Shown here piece after piece: positions 12,442 through 12,988 of a stretch of 12,988 bases of DNA. Position 1 is the stretch's first letter. Each line of letters starts with the position of its first letter. Location of the stretch: assembly GCA_035698885.1 (NCBI GenBank), contig DASSBJ010000023.1, forward strand, positions 1 through 12,988, in the 5' to 3' direction. The notes under the pieces are model-generated. The model searched no databases and was not told the origin of the DNA. It saw only the letters and a program-made list of their open reading frames with translations. The translations under genes and the position numbers were made by a program. Origin of the DNA: VRUE01 sp035698885 (lineage in GTDB: Bacteria; Actinomycetota; Thermoleophilia; Solirubrobacterales; 70-9).

Positions 12442-12988
12442 CTACCGCCGGCGCTTCTTCTTTTTGGGCGGCGGAGGTGGCGGTTTGGACGCCTGAATCG
12501 CCGCAGCCGCCTCAGGAGTCGCCGCCACCGGCACCGGAATCACCTTTTTGACCACGAACTGCTGCCCGATCGTCCAGACGTTGGTCGTGATCCAGTAGAG
12601 GATCAGGCCGGCCGGGAAGCTGATGATGAAGGGGACGAAGATCAGCGGCAGCAGGAACATCATCGTGCGCTGGCTTTTGTCGGCGCTCAGCGCCATCACC
12701 ATGCCGGAGATCAGCTGCGTGCCGACATAGAGGATCAGCAGCGCGATCAGTTCGCCGCCGGTTGCCTTCGCGGTGAGGTCTTCGATGAAGAGGAAGCCCT
12801 CGCCCCAACCGCCCGGCGGGACTTCGCTGCAGACCTTCGCGGTCTGCCCGCAGATGTCGAAGCGGAGGTCGTGCTGGAGGACGTAGAAGAGGGTGATGAA
12901 GACCGGCAACTGGGCCAGGAGCGGCACGCAGGAGGCGAACGGGTTGACTTTGTTCTCTTTGTAGAAGCGCATCATTTCCTGCTGCATG
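12442..12988 (-). CDS. yidC: Membrane protein insertase YidC/Oxa1, N-terminal part missing
   Basis: This is the C-terminal 180 or so residues of the YidC/Oxa1 insertase, which integrates membrane proteins with or without SecYEG. The first residues MQQEMMRFYKENKVNPFASCVPLLAQLPVF are the conserved cytoplasmic loop and following membrane segment of the family, so the gene begins beyond the right edge and that Met is internal. Further membrane segments lie at ELIALLILYVGTQLISGMVMAL and MMFLLPLIFVPFIISFPAGLILYWITTNVWTIGQQ, the last being the conserved YidC C-terminal helix. An external loop carries two cysteines (DICGQTAKVC). The C-terminus is Pro6 followed by KKKKRRR, a polybasic tail of the kind that contacts ribosomes in Oxa1 and some bacterial homologues. 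It lies on the same strand as parAB but opposite to khpB-rsmG, which is unusual. Confidence 0.95.
   Translation of the reverse strand, partial: MQQEMMRFYKENKVNPFASCVPLLAQLPVFITLFYVLQHDLRFDICGQTAKVCSEVPPGGWGEGFLFIEDLTAKATGGELIALLILYVGTQLISGMVMALSADKSQRTMMFLLPLIFVPFIISFPAGLILYWITTNVWTIGQQFVVKKVIPVPVAATPEAAAAIQASKPPPPPPKKKKRRR

Overview
The window is about 13 kb of very GC-rich, densely coding chromosomal DNA. Third codon positions are almost all G or C, starts are often GTG, and gene ends overlap by 1-8 bases. The protein families (actinobacterial-style KhpB/Jag, bifunctional nuclease, GT87-like membrane protein, YidC with a polybasic tail) and the TANNNT -10 boxes placed 6-8 nt before start codons (leaderless mRNAs) point to an actinobacterium. 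A deep-branching class such as Thermoleophilia is plausible, but that placement is inference. The presence of yidC, khpB, rsmG, parA and parB together marks the neighbourhood of the replication origin. No parS, DnaA-box cluster, phage, insertion sequence or CRISPR was seen.

Layout, left to right. (1) Plus strand: the 3' part of an ABC ATPase gene, its overlapping ABC-2 permease, then a ymdB-type phosphodiesterase with its own leaderless promoter. (2) Minus strand: a coupled three-gene operon read from 6351 down to 2679: a small membrane protein, an alkaline-phosphatase-superfamily phosphodiesterase, and a GT87-like polytopic membrane protein. (3) Plus strand: a PLP aminotransferase and a D-Ala-D-Ala ligase-like gene, coupled and divergent from the preceding operon through a 22-bp gap holding two overlapping -10 boxes. 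(4) Minus strand: a bifunctional nuclease, tRNA-Ile(GAT) and parA-parB. (5) Plus strand: khpB/jag-rsmG, divergent from parA. (6) Minus strand: the 3' part of yidC, running off the right edge.

The most unusual feature is a set of three long inverted-repeat elements, about 114-138 bp each. One forms the junction between ymdB and the convergent GT87-like gene and supplies about 40 residues of that gene's C-terminus. One sits in frame inside the same gene, adding about 38 Arg/Lys-rich residues with no stop. One lies between the convergent rsmG and yidC genes and has a perfect 20-bp stem. They look like a palindromic mobile or structured element family, comparable in behaviour (not in sequence) to the Rickettsia palindromic elements.

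Two other points stand out. The khpB-rsmG pair is inverted relative to the usual yidC-khpB-rsmG-parA-parB order. Five transcription units begin with a -10 box so close to the start codon that their mRNAs should be leaderless, whereas several downstream operon genes use Shine-Dalgarno sites or stop/start overlaps.
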